The notes: generated from the letters alone by a model not told the origin. A DNA stretch of 64,000 nucleotides from Pseudomonas taeanensis MS-3 (GCF_000498575.2 NZ_AWSQ01000004.1:531834-595833); one strand, 5' to 3'; shown: positions 16,171 to 30,174, counted from the first letter of the stretch. Translations and numbers: made by a program.

Positions 16171-17565
16171 CTAAACCTCAGCCTGAGCGCCTTCGAACCA
16201 GGCCAGTTTCTCGCGCAATTGCACCACTTCACCGACTATCACCAGGGTCGGTGCGTGCACGTTGTGCTGCGCGACCAACTCCGGAAGATTGGCCAAGGTG
16301 CCGGTAAACACTCGCTGATTGCTGGTGGTGCCCTGCTGGATCAGCGCTGCCGGCGTGCTGGCGGCGCGTCCGTGGGCAATCAGTTGCTGGCAAATCACCG
16401 GCAAGCCAACCAGCCCCATGTAGAACACCAGGGTCTGGCTTGACGCCGTGAACTCTGCCCACGGCAGGTCACAGCTACCGTCCTTGAGGTGGCCGGTGAC
16501 GAAGCGTACCGATTGCGCATAATCACGATGAGTCAGTGGAATCCCCGCATAAGCCGCGCAGCCGCTGGCCGCGGTGATGCCGGGTACGACCTGGAAGGGA
16601 ATACCCTGAGCCGCCAGTTCCTCGATCTCTTCGCCCCCCCTGCCGAAGATAAAGGGATCGCCGCCCTTCAAGCGCAGCACCCGCTTGCCTTCTTTGGCCA
16701 AGGTGACCAAGCGCTGATTGATCTGATCCTGCGGCACCGAATGGGCGGATCGTTGCTTGCCGACATAGATGCGCTCGGCATCGCGGCGACACAATTCGAT
16801 AATTGCCGGCGCGACCAGCCGGTCGTAGAGCACCACATCGGCCTGCTGCATCAAACGCAGCGCACGGAAGGTCAACAGATCGGGATCGCCCGGACCGGCA
16901 CCGACCAGATACACCTCACCCAAGGCCTGCGGTATGGCGCCGGCCACTTTCTGAGTGAGCAAACGCTCAGCTTCATGCAACTTGCCGGCAAACACGCTCT
17001 CGGCGATCTGCCCTTGAAACACATCCTCCCAGAACACCCGTCGTTGCTGCACATCAGGCAGCAGACCTTTGACCTGAGCGCGGAAGTGTTTCGCCAACCC
17101 GGCCAGCTGGCCGTAAGTCGCCGGAATCCAGGTTTCGATCTTGGCGCGGATCAGCCGCGCCAACACCGGTGCATCGCCACCGCTACTGACGGCGACGATC
17201 AACGGCGAGCGATCGACTATGGCCGGAAAAATCACGCTACACAGCTTCGGCGCGTCCACCACATTGACCGGGATACCGAGCGCCTGTGCCTGTTCTGATA
17301 TCCGCGCATTCAGGGGTTCGTCATCGGTGGCGGCAATGATCAGCGCCACACCCTCCATGTCGCCTGCCTGATAGCCACGCAGTAACAACTGATTGGCGCC
17401 CTGTCCAGCGAGCTCGCGCAGATCGCCCCGCACTTCAGGGGCGACGACTCTCAGGGTGGCCCCGGCGTCCGCCAGCAAGCGGGCTTTACGCAGCGCCACT
17501 TCACCACCACCGACCACCAGCACCAGGCGATCCTGCAGTTTGTGGAACAGGGGAAGGAAGTCCAT
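16171..17565 (-). CDS. cysG: Siroheme synthase (trifunctional CysG)
   Basis: The 464-residue enzyme converts uroporphyrinogen III to siroheme, the cofactor of sulfite and nitrite reductases. The N-terminal CysG-B domain (about 1-205) has the NAD-binding [15 protein letters not shown] and the [17 protein letters not shown] segment for precorrin-2 oxidation and ferrochelation. The C-terminal CysG-A methyltransferase domain starts near 217 with [19 protein letters not shown] and includes [17 protein letters not shown]. Length is close to E. coli CysG (457). It is the last gene of a minus-strand run, 136 bases after serS. Confidence 0.95.
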   Translation of the reverse strand: MDFLPLFHKLQDRLVLVVGGGEVALRKARLLADAGATLRVVAPEVRGDLRELAGQGANQLLLRGYQAGDMEGVALIIAATDDEPLNARISEQAQALGIPVNVVDAPKLCSVIFPAIVDRSPLIVAVSSGGDAPVLARLIRAKIETWIPATYGQLAGLAKHFRAQVKGLLPDVQQRRVFWEDVFQGQIAESVFAGKLHEAERLLTQKVAGAIPQALGEVYLVGAGPGDPDLLTFRALRLMQQADVVLYDRLVAPAIIELCRRDAERIYVGKQRSAHSVPQDQINQRLVTLAKEGKRVLRLKGGDPFIFGRGGEEIEELAAQGIPFQVVPGITAASGCAAYAGIPLTHRDYAQSVRFVTGHLKDGSCDLPWAEFTASSQTLVFYMGLVGLPVICQQLIAHGRAASTPAALIQQGTTSNQRVFTGTLANLPELVAQHNVHAPTLVIVGEVVQLREKLAWFEGAQAEV

Positions 17566-17655
17566 GGCGAATACCCACGATGCGCCATCCTGGCGGACGG
17601 CTTAGAGAAAAATAGCCTGCGATCCTACGGCGGTCGCGAGAGAACCTAGCCAGAG

Positions 17656-17689
17656 TGGCCATACGGGCGTGGTTGAGCCCGCATGGCCA
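17656..17689 (-). terminator. Possible hairpin after serS
   Basis: A 13-bp inverted repeat with one mismatch (TGGCCATACGGGC against GCCCGCATGGCCA) lies 13 bases beyond the serS stop. No T run follows on the minus strand, so it may be an RNA-stabilising hairpin rather than a terminator. Confidence 0.4.
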
Positions 17690-17701
17690 AGCTCCGCGGT
17701 G

Positions 17702-18991
<1,290 letters not shown>

Positions 18992-18997
18992 TCATCA

Positions 18998-19372
18998 TCA
19001 GAGTTTGGTCAGGGACAAGCCCGCCCAAGTGGCGAGCAGGCCGCCGAACACGCTGAGTGCCACATAGCCAAAGGCCAATAGCAATTGCCCGCTTTCCAGC
19101 AAGCGCAGCGTGTCGAGGGAAAAGGAAGAAAACGTCGTCAGGCCACCGAGAAAGCCGACCAGCAAACCTGCGCGTAACTCCAGGGGGATATCCGGGCGTA
19201 GCAGAAACAGGCCATAGAAGTAGCCAATCAGTAAACAGCCGACAATATTGACCAGCAAGGTGGCGATATTGAAGTGCTGTGGCCAATGGCTGTTGATCCA
19301 GTTGGCAGTGGTGAAGCGCAACAGGCAGCCGGCTGTACCGCCTGCAGCGACCGCAACAAACACGCCAATCAT
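18998..19372 (-). CDS. crcB: Fluoride channel CrcB (Fluc)
   Basis: This 124-residue membrane protein exports fluoride as a dual-topology dimer. Four hydrophobic helices are visible, with the signature [14 protein letters not shown] around residues 74-87 and [13 protein letters not shown] near 15-27. It overlaps rarA by four bases, with serS 15 bases downstream. No fluoride riboswitch can precede it because it is embedded in the run, so expression probably follows its neighbours. Confidence 0.93.
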   Translation of the reverse strand: MIGVFVAVAAGGTAGCLLRFTTANWINSHWPQHFNIATLLVNIVGCLLIGYFYGLFLLRPDIPLELRAGLLVGFLGGLTTFSSFSLDTLRLLESGQLLLAFGYVALSVFGGLLATWAGLSLTKL

Positions 19373-20694
19373 GGCTTTCTCCGCTGCCGCGGACTAGCGC
19401 AGTCCTGTGCAGCGAGATGATTCAGTTTGTCACGGATCTTCAATTCCAAACCACGAGCCACCGGCTGGTAGTACTGACGCGGCGGCAACTGCTCGGGGAA
19501 ATAATCCTCACCCGCCGCATAAGCCTCTGGCTCATCATGGGCATAGCGATATTCGTCGCCATAACCCAGCTCTTTCATCAATTTGGTCGGTGCATTGCGC
19601 AAGTGCAGCGGTACTTCCTGCGAACCATGTTCCGCAGCATCGCGCATGGCCGCCTTGAAGGCGTTGTACACCGCGTTGCTCTTCGGCGCGCAGGCCAGGT
19701 AGACAATGGCCTGCGCCACCGCCAACTCGCCCTCGGGACTGCCCAGACGTTCCTGTACATCCCAAGCATTCAGGCACAGTGTCAGCGCTCGCGGATCGGC
19801 ATTGCCGATGTCTTCGCTGGCCATACGCACCACTCGGCGGGCGATATATAGCGGATCGCAGCCACCATCGAGCATGCGTGCAAACCAATACAAGGCGCCA
19901 TCGGGGCTGGAGCCCCGCACCGACTTATGCAGCGCGGAAATCTGGTCGTAGAACGCCTCGCCGCCCTTGTCGAAGCGCCGGCGGCTGTCACCTAGCAGGT
20001 CGAGCAACAGCTCGTGGCTGATTTCGCCACCGTCTTCGGCCAAGTCCGCAGCGTTTTCCAGAAAATTCAGCAGCCGCCGGCCGTCGCCGTCCGCAGCGGC
20101 GAGGAGAATCTTGAAGCTTTCCTCCGGCAGACTCAGTTGGCGCCCAGCCAGACCTTTGGGATCGCTCAGCGCGCGGGCCACTAATTTGCGCAACGCCGCT
20201 TCGTCGAGGCTTTTCAGCACATAGACCCGTGCGCGCGAGAGCAAGGCGTTATTCAATTCGAACGAGGGATTTTCGGTAGTGGCGCCGATAAAGATCAGCG
20301 TGCCGTCCTCGACGTAAGGCAGAAAGGCATCCTGTTGCGACTTGTTGAAGCGGTGCACTTCATCGACGAACAGAATGGTGCGCCGACCGTACTGTGCGGC
20401 GTGCTGTTGGGCGATCTCGACCGCCTGACGGATTTCCTTGACCCCTGAGAGCACCGCGGAAATCGTCTCGAAATGCGCATCGGTTACCTGAGCCAAGAGG
20501 CGCGCCAGCGTCGTCTTGCCGACGCCCGGCGGCCCCCAGAAGATCATTGAGTGCAGCGCGCCCTGCTCCAGCGCCTCACGCAACGGCTTACCACGGGCGA
20601 GCAAGTGCTCCTGGCCGACATACTCGTCCAGATTGGCCGCGCGCAAGCGGGCGGCCAATGGTTGCGCGACAGGAGCCTTGCTGAATAGATCCAT
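19369..20694 (-). CDS. rarA: Replication-associated recombination protein A (AAA+ ATPase)
   Basis: The 441-residue RarA/MgsA acts at stalled replication forks and shares the clamp-loader AAA+ fold. Walker A is GPPGVGKT (residues 54-61), Walker B is [10 protein letters not shown] (Asp111, Glu112), and sensor 1 is [15 protein letters not shown] helical tetramerisation domain follows ([17 protein letters not shown], then a C-terminal [10 protein letters not shown]). It starts 19 bases after lolA, and its stop overlaps the crcB start. Confidence 0.95.
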   Translation of the reverse strand: MDLFSKAPVAQPLAARLRAANLDEYVGQEHLLARGKPLREALEQGALHSMIFWGPPGVGKTTLARLLAQVTDAHFETISAVLSGVKEIRQAVEIAQQHAAQYGRRTILFVDEVHRFNKSQQDAFLPYVEDGTLIFIGATTENPSFELNNALLSRARVYVLKSLDEAALRKLVARALSDPKGLAGRQLSLPEESFKILLAAADGDGRRLLNFLENAADLAEDGGEISHELLLDLLGDSRRRFDKGGEAFYDQISALHKSVRGSSPDGALYWFARMLDGGCDPLYIARRVVRMASEDIGNADPRALTLCLNAWDVQERLGSPEGELAVAQAIVYLACAPKSNAVYNAFKAAMRDAAEHGSQEVPLHLRNAPTKLMKELGYGDEYRYAHDEPEAYAAGEDYFPEQLPPRQYYQPVARGLELKIRDKLNHLAAQDCASPRQRRKP

Positions 20695-20713
20695 GGAACC
20701 GGGCTAAGACCTC

Positions 20714-21340
20714 TTACTCTTGAATGACGTCCACGCCGTCCGGAATGTCGAAGCTGAACTGCCCGTCATCCAGCTTCTCGTTCATCTTCACACTGAGGAA
20801 CAGGATGTTGGTGCGCTGACCGATGCTGTCAATCAACTGCATGTCATTCAACACGCCGCTACGGAACGACAGGCGCAAGCTGTCGAACAGGGTGTCCTTG
20901 GCTTTGGGCTTGAGAATGAAATCGACCACGTTCCCACCTTCCTTGTAGCTGATGTCGAAATTCTCGCTAATCTTCGACACATCACCGGACAGCAGCAATG
21001 CAGGCGTATGAGTCAGGCGCTGGTCGAGGGTCTGAATCGTGACCTGTTGCAAATCGGGATCGTACAGCCAGACCTTCTTGCCATTGGATACCAGCAACTG
21101 CTCCATCGGCTCATCGGTGTGCCAGCGGAACAGCCCAGGACGCTTCAATACCAACTGGCCCGCGGTTTCCTGCAGCTGGGTACCGCTACCGTCCAGGGTC
21201 AGTTGTGAGAAGCGCGCACTGATGGTTTGAGCCTGGCTGAGCAATTGAGTCAGGCGCTGCACCGCCGCCTCGTCGGCCGCCAGGGCAGACATGCTGGAAA
21301 CGCTTAAAACAACCAACAACAGCATGCGAATCAGGCGCAT
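20714..21340 (-). CDS. lolA: Periplasmic lipoprotein carrier LolA
   Basis: The 208-residue precursor has a clear signal peptide ([19 protein letters not shown]) with cleavage after ALA near residue 21. LolA ferries outer-membrane lipoproteins from LolCDE to LolB. Family features are the sequence [36 protein letters not shown] and [15 protein letters not shown] in the open beta-barrel. GAGG sits seven bases before the ATG. It is 30 bases downstream of ftsK. Confidence 0.95.
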   Translation of the reverse strand: MRLIRMLLLVVLSVSSMSALAADEAAVQRLTQLLSQAQTISARFSQLTLDGSGTQLQETAGQLVLKRPGLFRWHTDEPMEQLLVSNGKKVWLYDPDLQQVTIQTLDQRLTHTPALLLSGDVSKISENFDISYKEGGNVVDFILKPKAKDTLFDSLRLSFRSGVLNDMQLIDSIGQRTNILFLSVKMNEKLDDGQFSFDIPDGVDVIQE

Positions 21341-21370
21341 GAAAGTCCTCTTAAAGTCGATGTGTAGGCG

Positions 21371-23773
21371 TTAGTCGCGAACGGGGCTCGGCGCGATCAC
21401 TTCGCGCGAGCCGTTGGTATTCATTGACGTCACCACGCCAGCCATTTCCATGGCTTCGATCATCCGCGCGGCACGGTTGTAGCCAATCTTCAGCTTGCGC
21501 TGTACCGCGGAAATCGAGGCCCTACGGCTCTCGGTAACAAAGCGTACGGCCTCGTCATATAGCGGGTCCGACTCACTGCCCTCGCCGCTACCTTCGCTAC
21601 TGCCGTCGAAGCCGCTACCGGCCTCTTCGACACCCGCGAGTATGTCTTCGATATAGTCCGGCGAACCGCGCTGCTTCCAGGCTTCGACGACACGATGCAC
21701 CTCTTCGTCGGAAACGAAGGCACCATGGACCCGGATCGGCAAGCCGGTACCGGGCGGCAGGTAGAGCATGTCACCATGACCCAGCAGCTGTTCGGCGCCA
21801 CCCTGATCGAGAATGGTACGCGAATCGATCTTGCTCGACACCTGGAAGGCCATACGAGTCGGAATGTTGGCCTTGATCAGGCCGGTGATCACATCCACCG
21901 ACGGCCGCTGGGTGGCGAGAATCAGGTGGATTCCTGCAGCACGCGCCTTTTGCGCGATGCGCGCGATCAATTCTTCGACCTTCTTGCCGACGATCATCAT
22001 CATGTCAGCGAATTCGTCGACCACCACCACGATAGTTGGCAGAGGCTTCAGCAGCGGCGCTTCGTCCTCCATGCTTTCGCGCTTGTACAGCGGATCTTCT
22101 AGCGGCTGGCCGGCATCAATGGCGTCTTTGACCTTGCGATTGAAGCCTGCCAGGTTACGCACGCCCATCTTCGACATCAGCTTGTAGCGCCGTTCCATCT
22201 CGGCCACGCTCCAACGCAGAGCATTGGCCGCCTCCTTCATGTCAGTCACGACCGGACAGAGTAAGTGCGGGATACCTTCGTAGATCGACAATTCGAGCAT
22301 TTTCGGGTCGATCATGATCATCCGCGCCTCCTCCGGCGTGGATTTGAACAGGATCGACAGAATCATCGCGTTGACCCCCACCGACTTGCCCGAGCCGGTG
22401 GTGCCCGCTACCAGCAGATGCGGCATGCGCGCCAAGTCGGTAATCACCGGCTTGCCGCCGATGTCATGCCCGAGGGCCAGAGTCACCGGCGACTTGGCTT
22501 CATCATATTCGGTCGAGGACAGCACCTCAGAGAAGCGCACGATCTGCCGGTCTTCGTTGGGGATTTCGATACCAACTGTGGTTTTACCCGGAATGACTTC
22601 CACCACCCGCACACTGATCACCGCCAGCGAACGGGCCAAGTCTTTAGCCAGGTTGGAAATACGGCTGACTTTTACCCCAGCGGCTGGCTGTATTTCAAAG
22701 CGCGTAATCACCGGACCTGGATGAACCGACTCGACCAGCACCTCGACACCAAACTCCTTGAGCTTGATCTCCAGCAGGCGCGACATGGCCTCGAGAGATT
22801 CCGGCGAGTACTTCTTCTGTACCTTTTCCGCCACATCAAGGATAGCAATTGGCGGAAGCGTGCCCTCTACTGCGCTATCGACGAACAATGGCGCTTGCTT
22901 TTCTTTCAGTACACGCTTGCTCGGCTCCGCTGTTTTCGCTGCAGCAGGTGGGGTAATGATTGGCGCGGAACGGTTCTCACGCTCGCTCATGTGCTTACTC
23001 AGGGTTTCCTCACGAGCAAGCATGCGCTCTTTGACTTTGGCCTGTTCACGACGGTCATGCACCATCGGGGCCGCTACGTCGTTAACCCGCTCATCGACTT
23101 CTCGTAACTGCAGGGCCAGCTGTTTGCGCTCGACACGCGCACTCCACCAGCGGTTGACTAGACTATGAATCAGCTCGAACAAATCCAGGGTGATCTTGCC
23201 GGTCAGGTCCATCACCTTAAACCAAGACAAATCGGTAAAGACCGTCAAACCAAAGAGAAATAGCGCAATGAACAGCAGGGTACTGCCTTGCACATTCAGA
23301 GCATCTTCAGCCAACTGACCAATACTTTCCCCCAAGGCGCCGCCTGCAGAGGCCGGCATGCTCGAACCGGCGTCAAAATGGATATCGGCCAACGCCGCCC
23401 CCGACAGCACCAGGAATACCAAGCCGATCAATCGCCAGGAAAACAACCAGCCACTCCAGTGCCAGGGCTTGTGGCGATCTCGGAACACTTGCAGAGTCTT
23501 GAGCCCGAGCAATAGCGGGAACAGATAGGCAAAATAGCCCAGGGCCATGAATAGGATATCGGCGAACCATGCACCCGCGCGACCGGCGGCATTGTGCACC
23601 TGCTCAACATTGCTGGTGTGGGTCCAGCCTGGATCGGCTGCATCGTAAGTCAGCAACGCCATCCACAGATAAAGGCAGAGTGCGCCAAGGGCAATCAGGG
23701 CACCCTCTTTCAGTCGGTAGGGCAGTTGCTGGCGCCAGATCGGTGCCTGAGCTGTAGAGCTAGAATTCTTCAA
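21371..23773 (-). CDS. ftsK: DNA translocase FtsK
   Basis: The septal motor that pumps chromosome ends and activates XerCD at dif. From a TTG start it has 800 residues: four transmembrane helices (about 18-180), a charged linker, the alpha/beta motor with Walker [12 protein letters not shown], Walker [15 protein letters not shown], and a C-terminal winged-helix gamma domain ([20 protein letters not shown]) that reads KOPS. I chose TTG at 23773 because the protein then opens [17 protein letters not shown] like other Pseudomonas FtsK. The ATG 13 codons upstream would add an odd arginine-rich [16 protein letters not shown] lies 11 bases before the TTG. Confidence 0.92.
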   Translation of the reverse strand: MKNSSSTAQAPIWRQQLPYRLKEGALIALGALCLYLWMALLTYDAADPGWTHTSNVEQVHNAAGRAGAWFADILFMALGYFAYLFPLLLGLKTLQVFRDRHKPWHWSGWLFSWRLIGLVFLVLSGAALADIHFDAGSSMPASAGGALGESIGQLAEDALNVQGSTLLFIALFLFGLTVFTDLSWFKVMDLTGKITLDLFELIHSLVNRWWSARVERKQLALQLREVDERVNDVAAPMVHDRREQAKVKERMLAREETLSKHMSERENRSAPIITPPAAAKTAEPSKRVLKEKQAPLFVDSAVEGTLPPIAILDVAEKVQKKYSPESLEAMSRLLEIKLKEFGVEVLVESVHPGPVITRFEIQPAAGVKVSRISNLAKDLARSLAVISVRVVEVIPGKTTVGIEIPNEDRQIVRFSEVLSSTEYDEAKSPVTLALGHDIGGKPVITDLARMPHLLVAGTTGSGKSVGVNAMILSILFKSTPEEARMIMIDPKMLELSIYEGIPHLLCPVVTDMKEAANALRWSVAEMERRYKLMSKMGVRNLAGFNRKVKDAIDAGQPLEDPLYKRESMEDEAPLLKPLPTIVVVVDEFADMMMIVGKKVEELIARIAQKARAAGIHLILATQRPSVDVITGLIKANIPTRMAFQVSSKIDSRTILDQGGAEQLLGHGDMLYLPPGTGLPIRVHGAFVSDEEVHRVVEAWKQRGSPDYIEDILAGVEEAGSGFDGSSEGSGEGSESDPLYDEAVRFVTESRRASISAVQRKLKIGYNRAARMIEAMEMAGVVTSMNTNGSREVIAPSPVRD

Positions 23774-24011
23774 AACGCATCTATTCCTGCGCCGGCGGGC
23801 GCGCCGAATCATCGGTTAACGGCGAAAATGAGGCCTATTGTACGGGTTTGCCCGTTTGCTGCCACGCAGCCCAACTGTGGTAATCACTGCAGGGTCGAAG
23901 CCTGGTGTCGCTGACTCCCGTTCGCCCCCTGCTTCGGTGTAGCATAGCCAGCATCATCTTCCGTGCGGCTCAATTGGAGCATGCATTCTCTTTTGTGACA
24001 AAGGCTTATGA

Positions 24012-24971
<960 letters not shown>

Positions 24972-24991
24972 TAGCCCCTGGGCGGGTGCCT

Positions 24992-25049
24992 AGGAGCCTG
25001 TCGGATTTGAGCGCCCGCAGCAGGGCAGGATTAAATTCGACAGACTCCT
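24992..25049. repeat. Imperfect 17-bp inverted repeat between trxB and aat
   Basis: AGGAGCCTGTCGGATTT and AAATTCGACAGACTCCT pair with two mismatches around a 24-base GC-rich loop. No T run follows. It could act as a weak terminator or RNA hairpin, or be a copy of a dispersed intergenic repeat; no second copy occurs in this window. Confidence 0.55.
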
Positions 25050-25082
25050 GACATCCGCCCTACCCTCTTCCGGCTGCGCTAA

Positions 25083-25763
25083 ATGCTGACCTGGCTACAA
25101 CGCGACTCACTGAGTTTCCCACCCCTGAGCAAGGCCCTGCGCGAACCCAATGGTTTGCTCGCCGCGGGCGGCGATCTGAGTGCCGATCGCTTGATTCAGG
25201 CCTATCGCCACGGCTGCTTCCCCTGGTACCAAGAAGGCCAGCCCGTCCTCTGGTGGTCGCCCGACCCGCGCACCGTGCTTTTCCCACATGAGTTACATAT
25301 CTCGCGCAGCCTGCTCAAGGTGTTGCGCCAAGCACGCTATCAGGTGACGTTCGACCAAGCCTTTGCTGCCGTCATCCAGGCCTGTGCCGCGCCGCGCGAA
25401 TATACCGACGGCACCTGGATTACCACGGATATGCAGCAGGCCTATCTTGAGCTGCACAAGCGAGGCATCGCCCACTCGGTCGAAGTCTGGCGCAACGGCG
25501 AGCTGGTCGGAGGGCTGTACGGACTGGCAATGGGCCAACTGTTTTTTGGTGAATCGATGTTCAGTCGTGCCGACAATGCCTCCAAGGTCGGCTTTGCCAC
25601 CTTGGTCGAGCACCTGAAAACCTGGAACTTTGTGCTTATCGACTGCCAGATGCCAACCGAGCATCTGCATAGTTTCGGCGCCCGCGCCATCACCCGCGCG
25701 GACTTCAGTGGCTATCTGAAATGCCATCTCGACCAGCCCAGTAATGCGAACTGGCTTTTCTAG
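25083..25763 (+). CDS. aat: Leucyl/phenylalanyl-tRNA-protein transferase
   Basis: The 226-residue enzyme attaches Leu or Phe from charged tRNA to proteins with N-terminal Arg or Lys, creating primary N-degrons. Family blocks are [38 protein letters not shown] (about 44-61) and [20 protein letters not shown] (about 142-161). It forms a functional module with bpt next door and with clpS and clpA 3 kb away, which recognise and degrade the products. The ATG has no strong ribosome binding site. Confidence 0.95.
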   Translation: MLTWLQRDSLSFPPLSKALREPNGLLAAGGDLSADRLIQAYRHGCFPWYQEGQPVLWWSPDPRTVLFPHELHISRSLLKVLRQARYQVTFDQAFAAVIQACAAPREYTDGTWITTDMQQAYLELHKRGIAHSVEVWRNGELVGGLYGLAMGQLFFGESMFSRADNASKVGFATLVEHLKTWNFVLIDCQMPTEHLHSFGARAITRADFSGYLKCHLDQPSNANWLF

Positions 25764-25817
25764 TCGCGCACGACGGCCTGGCATACACTTACTTTAGGCT
25801 TCCTCCGAGACTCGACC

Positions 25818-26525
25818 ATGACCGAGCTGGCCCGCTTGAAGTTTTACGCCACCCAGCCTCATCCGTGCAGCTACCTGCCAGAAGAACAGGCCACGACACT
25901 GTTCCTGGACCCCAGCCAGCCGATGGATGCAGACGTTTACGCCGAGCTCTCGGAAATGGGTTTTCGCCGCAGCGGCGATCACCTTTATCGCCCCCACTGC
26001 CAACACTGCACAGCTTGCGTACCGGCCCGCATCCCCGCCGCCCAGTTCAACCCTAACCGCCAACAACGACGGATCATCAAACGTAACCTCGACGTGCAGG
26101 TGCGCGCTGTACGCCCGGCATTCACCGAGGAGTACTACGACCTGTATGCCCGCTACATCGAGCAGCGACATGCCGATGGCGATATGTACCCTCCCAGCCG
26201 CGAGCAGTTCTCTACCTTTCTAGTGCGTGATTTGCCATTTTCCCGCTTCTTCGAGTTCCGCAAGAACAGCCGGCTAATGGCAATCGCAGTAACCGACGCC
26301 CTGCCCAACGGGCTTTCTGCGGTTTATACATTCTATGATCCTAACGAAGAACGTCGCAGCCTGGGCCGCTTTGCCATACTTTGGCAAATTTCCGAAACCG
26401 CACGCCGAGGCCTACATGCTGTCTATCTCGGTTACTGGATCAAAAACTGCCGAAAAATGAATTACAAGACGCAATACCGCCCGATTGAACTGTTCGTCAA
26501 TCAACGCTGGGTCACGCTTACCTGA
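25818..26525 (+). CDS. bpt: Aspartate/glutamate leucyltransferase (Bpt, ATE-family)
   Basis: At 235 residues, Bpt transfers Leu to N-terminal Asp or Glu, converting secondary destabilising residues into ClpS targets. Characteristic sequences are [18 protein letters not shown] (about 15-32), [15 protein letters not shown] with its cysteine cluster (about 60-74) and the C-terminal [19 protein letters not shown]. It is 54 bases after aat and precedes infA, the arrangement usual in Pseudomonas. Confidence 0.94.
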
Positions 26526-26625
26526 TTTCCTTGGCGGAAACCTCTATTTTCGGGCACAATGCACGCCGCTTTTGCCTGGGGCCAGTTGCACCGGGCCATT
26601 CATTGGATACCGAGGGCTTTACTGC

Positions 26626-26844
26626 ATGTCGAAAGAAGACAGCTTCGAAATGGAAGGCACTGTCGTCGACACCCTGCCCAACACCATGTTTCGTGTGGAG
26701 TTGGAAAACGGGCACGTCGTTACCGCGCACATCTCCGGAAAAATGCGCAAGAACTACATCCGCATTCTGACTGGCGATAAGGTTCGCGTTGAGCTGACAC
26801 CTTATGACTTGAGCAAAGGTCGTATCACCTACCGCGCTCGCTAA
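26626..26844 (+). CDS. infA: Translation initiation factor IF-1
   Basis: This 72-residue OB-fold protein binds the ribosomal A site during initiation. The whole family sequence is recognisable, from [19 protein letters not shown] to [14 protein letters not shown] chose the start at 26626 because it gives exactly the conserved length; the open frame extends 47 codons upstream but that part overlaps bpt. It is convergent with clpA, sharing a bidirectional terminator. Confidence 0.97.
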
Positions 26845-26858
26845 GTTTAAGCACCAGT

Positions 26859-26888
26859 AAAAACGCCCGGCATAGCCGGGCGTTTTTG
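26859..26888. terminator. Bidirectional terminator between infA and clpA
   Basis: Stem ACGCCCGGC / GCCGGGCGT with loop ATA, flanked by AAAA on the left and TTTTT on the right. It can therefore stop transcription from both infA and clpA. Confidence 0.92.
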
Positions 26889-26905
26889 TTTGTGGAAAAT
26901 AGCCC

Positions 26906-29176
26906 TCAAGCCATTTCGGCAGTGGTTTCAAAGTCGAAAGTCAGTTCGCCATTGCTGATATCGATATGCACCACGCCACCATGCTCGGCCAACTCACCGA
27001 ACAGAATTTCTTCCGCGAGCGGGCGCTTGATCTTGTCTTGAATCAAGCGCGCCATCGGCCGAGCGCCCATCTGCACGTCGTAGCCTGTTTCCGCCAACCA
27101 GTTGCGCGCCGCATCGCTGACCTCGAGCATGACGCGCTTGTCCTCAAGCTGCGCCTGCAACTCGGTGAGAAACTTGTCGACGATGCTCTTGATCACCTCA
27201 TGGCTCAGGCGGCTGAACTGGATAGTGGTATCCAGACGGTTACGGAACTCTGGCGTAAAGCTCTTCTTGATCACTTCCATGGCATCGGACGAGTGATCTT
27301 GATGAGTGAAGCCAATAGAGGCCCGCGACGCGGTCTCCGCGCCCGCGTTAGTGGTCATAATCAGGATGACGTTGCGGAAATCTGCCTTGCGCCCGTTGTT
27401 GTCGGTCAGCGTGCCGTGATCCATAACCTGCAGCAGCAGATTGAAGACTTCTGGATGAGCCTTCTCGATTTCATCGAGTAGCAATACGCAATGGGGCATC
27501 TTGGTGATCGCCTCGGTCAGCAAACCACCCTGATCGAAGCCGACATAACCCGGCGGAGCGCCGATAAGGCGAGAAACAGTATGCCGCTCCATGTACTCGG
27601 ACATATCGAAGCGCACCAACTCAATCCCCAAGGCCTTGGCCAACTGACGCGCCGCCTCGGTTTTACCGACCCCGGTAGGACCGGCAAACAGGAAAGAACC
27701 GACAGGCTTATCAGGCGCCTTGAGACCGGCGCGCGACAATTTAATCGCCGTCGAGAGTGAGTCAATGGCCGCATCCTGACCAAACACCGTGAGCTTGAGG
27801 TCGCGCTCAAGGTTACGCAGCAACTCCTTGTCCGAACTACTGACATGCTTAGGCGGAATTCGCGCAATCTTAGCCACGATATCCTCGACCTGCGCCACCT
27901 CAATGCGCTTGACGCGCTTATCCACCGGCTGCAGACGCTGATAGGCACCTGCCTCATCAATCACATCGATGGCCTTGTCAGGCATATGACGATCATTGAT
28001 GTAACGCGAGGCCAGCTCCGCGGCTGCACGCAAAGCCTCATCACTGTACTCGATACTGTGGTGTTGCTCGAAACGCGCCTTCAGGCCACGCAGAATACCA
28101 ACGGTGTCCTCAACGGAGGGTTCGACCACATCGACTTTCTGGAAGCGCCGCGCCAGGGCACGATCCTTCTCGAAAATGCCACGAAACTCCTGGAAGGTAG
28201 TCGAGCCGATGCAGCGAATCTCACCCGAAGAAAGCATCGGCTTGAGCAGATTGGACGCATCCATTACTCCACCCGAAGCCGCACCCGCACCGATGATGGT
28301 GTGGATTTCGTCGATAAACAGAATCGCATGCGGACGCCTGCGCAGCTCATTGAGCAGCGCCTTGAAGCGCTTCTCGAAATCGCCACGGTATTTAGTGCCA
28401 GCCAACAAGGCCCCCAGGTCCAGCGAATAGACCACGCTATCCGCCAGCAAATCCGGGACCTGCTGGTCGACAATACGCTTGGCCAGGCCCTCGGCAATGG
28501 CGGTCTTGCCGACCCCAGCCTCACCAACCAGCAGCGGGTTGTTCTTGCGCCGCCGCGCGAGGATCTGCGCCACGCGCTCCACCTCAAGCTCACGACCGAC
28601 CAGAGGATCAATCCGCCCCTGACGCGCCAGCTCGTTGAGGTTGCTGGCGTAAGCATCCAGCGGGTTACCCGAGGTCGAGGACTCCCCGCCTTCTTCGTCC
28701 TGCATCTCCTGATCGGCGTCAGAGTGGCCGCCATGCCCCGGCACCTTGGAAATGCCATGAGCGATGAAGTTGACCACGTCGATCCGCGCGACACTCTGTT
28801 GCTTGAGCAAAAACACGGCCTGGCTTTCCTGCTCACTGAAAATCGCCACCAATACGTTGGCGCCCGTAACCTCGCGCTTGCCAGAGCTTTGCACATGGAA
28901 TACCGCGCGCTGCAAAACACGCTGGAAGCCCAGGGTCGGCTGAGTTTCGCGCTCTTCGTCATGCAGAGGAATCAGTGGCGTAGTGGAGTCGATGAACTCC
29001 TGTAAATCATGCCGCAACTTGTCGAGGCTGGCGCCGCATGCGCGCAATACGCTGGCGGCGGCTTCGTTATCCAGTAGAGCCAGCAGGAGGTGCTCAACCG
29101 TCATGAACTCATGACGCTTGGTGCGAGCCTCTTTGAAGGCCAGATTGAGGGTGACTTCGAGCTCTCGATTTAACAT
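26906..29176 (-). CDS. clpA: ATP-dependent Clp protease ATPase subunit ClpA
   Basis: The 756-residue Hsp100 unfoldase feeds ClpP. It has an N-domain (1-145, ClpS-binding), a first AAA+ module with Walker A GEAGVGKT (about 212) and VLFIDEIHT-like Walker B ([15 protein letters not shown]), and a second with GPTGVGKT (about 492) and [13 protein letters not shown]. The ClpP-docking loop [13 protein letters not shown] lies near 615. AGGTGA precedes the start. clpS is 29 bases upstream on the same strand, giving a clpS-clpA operon for N-degron degradation. Confidence 0.97.
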   Translation of the reverse strand: MLNRELEVTLNLAFKEARTKRHEFMTVEHLLLALLDNEAAASVLRACGASLDKLRHDLQEFIDSTTPLIPLHDEERETQPTLGFQRVLQRAVFHVQSSGKREVTGANVLVAIFSEQESQAVFLLKQQSVARIDVVNFIAHGISKVPGHGGHSDADQEMQDEEGGESSTSGNPLDAYASNLNELARQGRIDPLVGRELEVERVAQILARRRKNNPLLVGEAGVGKTAIAEGLAKRIVDQQVPDLLADSVVYSLDLGALLAGTKYRGDFEKRFKALLNELRRRPHAILFIDEIHTIIGAGAASGGVMDASNLLKPMLSSGEIRCIGSTTFQEFRGIFEKDRALARRFQKVDVVEPSVEDTVGILRGLKARFEQHHSIEYSDEALRAAAELASRYINDRHMPDKAIDVIDEAGAYQRLQPVDKRVKRIEVAQVEDIVAKIARIPPKHVSSSDKELLRNLERDLKLTVFGQDAAIDSLSTAIKLSRAGLKAPDKPVGSFLFAGPTGVGKTEAARQLAKALGIELVRFDMSEYMERHTVSRLIGAPPGYVGFDQGGLLTEAITKMPHCVLLLDEIEKAHPEVFNLLLQVMDHGTLTDNNGRKADFRNVILIMTTNAGAETASRASIGFTHQDHSSDAMEVIKKSFTPEFRNRLDTTIQFSRLSHEVIKSIVDKFLTELQAQLEDKRVMLEVSDAARNWLAETGYDVQMGARPMARLIQDKIKRPLAEEILFGELAEHGGVVHIDISNGELTFDFETTAEMA

Positions 29177-29205
29177 AGCTTCACCTCATGCCCAAGCGGC
29201 CGGCG

Positions 29206-29568
29206 CTAACCGTCCTTCTCGATCTCACAGAGTAATGGATGCTGGCATTCTCTCGCGTATTGGTTGACCTGCATCGCCTTTGTTTCGGCAATGTCGCGGG
29301 TAAACACTCCGCAAACTGCCCGCCCCTCTGTGTGGACGGTCAGCATCATCTTGGTCGCCAGCTCCCGATTTAGGTTGAAAAACACCTCGAGCACCTCGAC
29401 TACGAAATCCATAGGTGTGTAGTCGTCATTGAATATGACCACCTTGTACAGCGGTGGTGCCTGTAACGCCGGTTTAGATTCCTGAACGGCAAGACCGAAA
29501 GAATCGTCCTCATGCGTTGCTGGGCGATCCTGATTGAATGTTAGTCGAATCTGGCTACTTGCATGCAT
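29206..29568 (-). CDS. clpS: ClpA adaptor ClpS
   Basis: The 120-residue N-recognin binds N-terminal Leu, Phe, Tyr and Trp and hands substrates to ClpA. The core begins with [20 protein letters not shown] (about 43-62), containing the ligand-gripping NDD-T-M residues, and later has [20 protein letters not shown]. The N-terminal 40 residues form the flexible extension. It diverges from cspD over about 230 bases. Confidence 0.96.
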   Translation of the reverse strand: MHASSQIRLTFNQDRPATHEDDSFGLAVQESKPALQAPPLYKVVIFNDDYTPMDFVVEVLEVFFNLNRELATKMMLTVHTEGRAVCGVFTRDIAETKAMQVNQYARECQHPLLCEIEKDG

Positions 29569-29796
29569 GTGGGGAAAAGGTTCGTGGTTGGACGAAGACA
29601 GGGACTAGAAGGAGTTTGAACGGCTTCTCAGCCAGTTGCAGCATCGCCTTGACTATCGGCAAAACGGTGTTACAAACAATAAATACCCATTCAGGGTATG
29701 AGAGATTCCGCGCCCTCGCCCAACCCGGTTGATTAATGCGCGGAATCGAAGTGGATGATACTCCAGTGATGGGGTCCTTTGCAGAGGGATATGAGC

Positions 29797-30060
29797 ATGC
29801 TTAGCGGTAAGGTCAAGTGGTTCAACAACGCCAAGGGCTATGGATTTATCCTGGCCGACGGCCGAGATGAGGACCTGTTCGCCCACTACTCGGCGATCCA
29901 GATGGAGGGCTATAAAACGCTCAAAGCGGGTCAGTCGGTGAGTTTCGATATAATTCAGGGCCCTAAAGGGCTCCACGCCGTGAATATCAGTGCGATTTCT
30001 ATCCCTGCCGAAGCATCGGCTACGGCCAACCTACCTCACGGAAATACGGTTGAAGTCTAA
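29797..30060 (+). CDS. cspD: Cold-shock-like protein CspD
   Basis: This 87-residue single OB-fold nucleic-acid-binding protein has RNP1 KGYGFI (residues 13-18) and RNP2-like DLFAHY (about 28-33), the F-to-A/L pattern seen in CspD rather than CspA. E. coli CspD inhibits replication in stationary phase. I chose ATG 29797, with GAGGG ten bases upstream giving MLSGKVKWFNNAKGYG; the ATG at 29791 is too close to that site. A 20-residue tail follows the fold. Confidence 0.9.
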   Translation: MLSGKVKWFNNAKGYGFILADGRDEDLFAHYSAIQMEGYKTLKAGQSVSFDIIQGPKGLHAVNISAISIPAEASATANLPHGNTVEV

Positions 30061-30083
30061 CCACCAGGGCATCACCTTCTCAT

Positions 30084-30115
30084 GAAAAAGGCCGGTCAAT
30101 GACCGGCCTTTTTTC
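30084..30115. terminator. Bidirectional terminator after cspD
   Basis: Stem AAGGCCGGTC / GACCGGCCTT with loop AAT, AAAA to the left and TTTTTT to the right. It ends cspD and, before the IS insertion, would have lain a few bases beyond icd on the opposite strand. Confidence 0.9.
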
Positions 30116-30174
30116 TTACCGTGTCCCGCCCTGAATAAGGTTTACACCTTCTGACCTATTTTCAGGAGGGCGCA

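Noticed and set aside
19300-19450. Fluoride riboswitch for crcB
   Set aside because: crcB overlaps rarA by four bases, leaving no leader in which a riboswitch could form.
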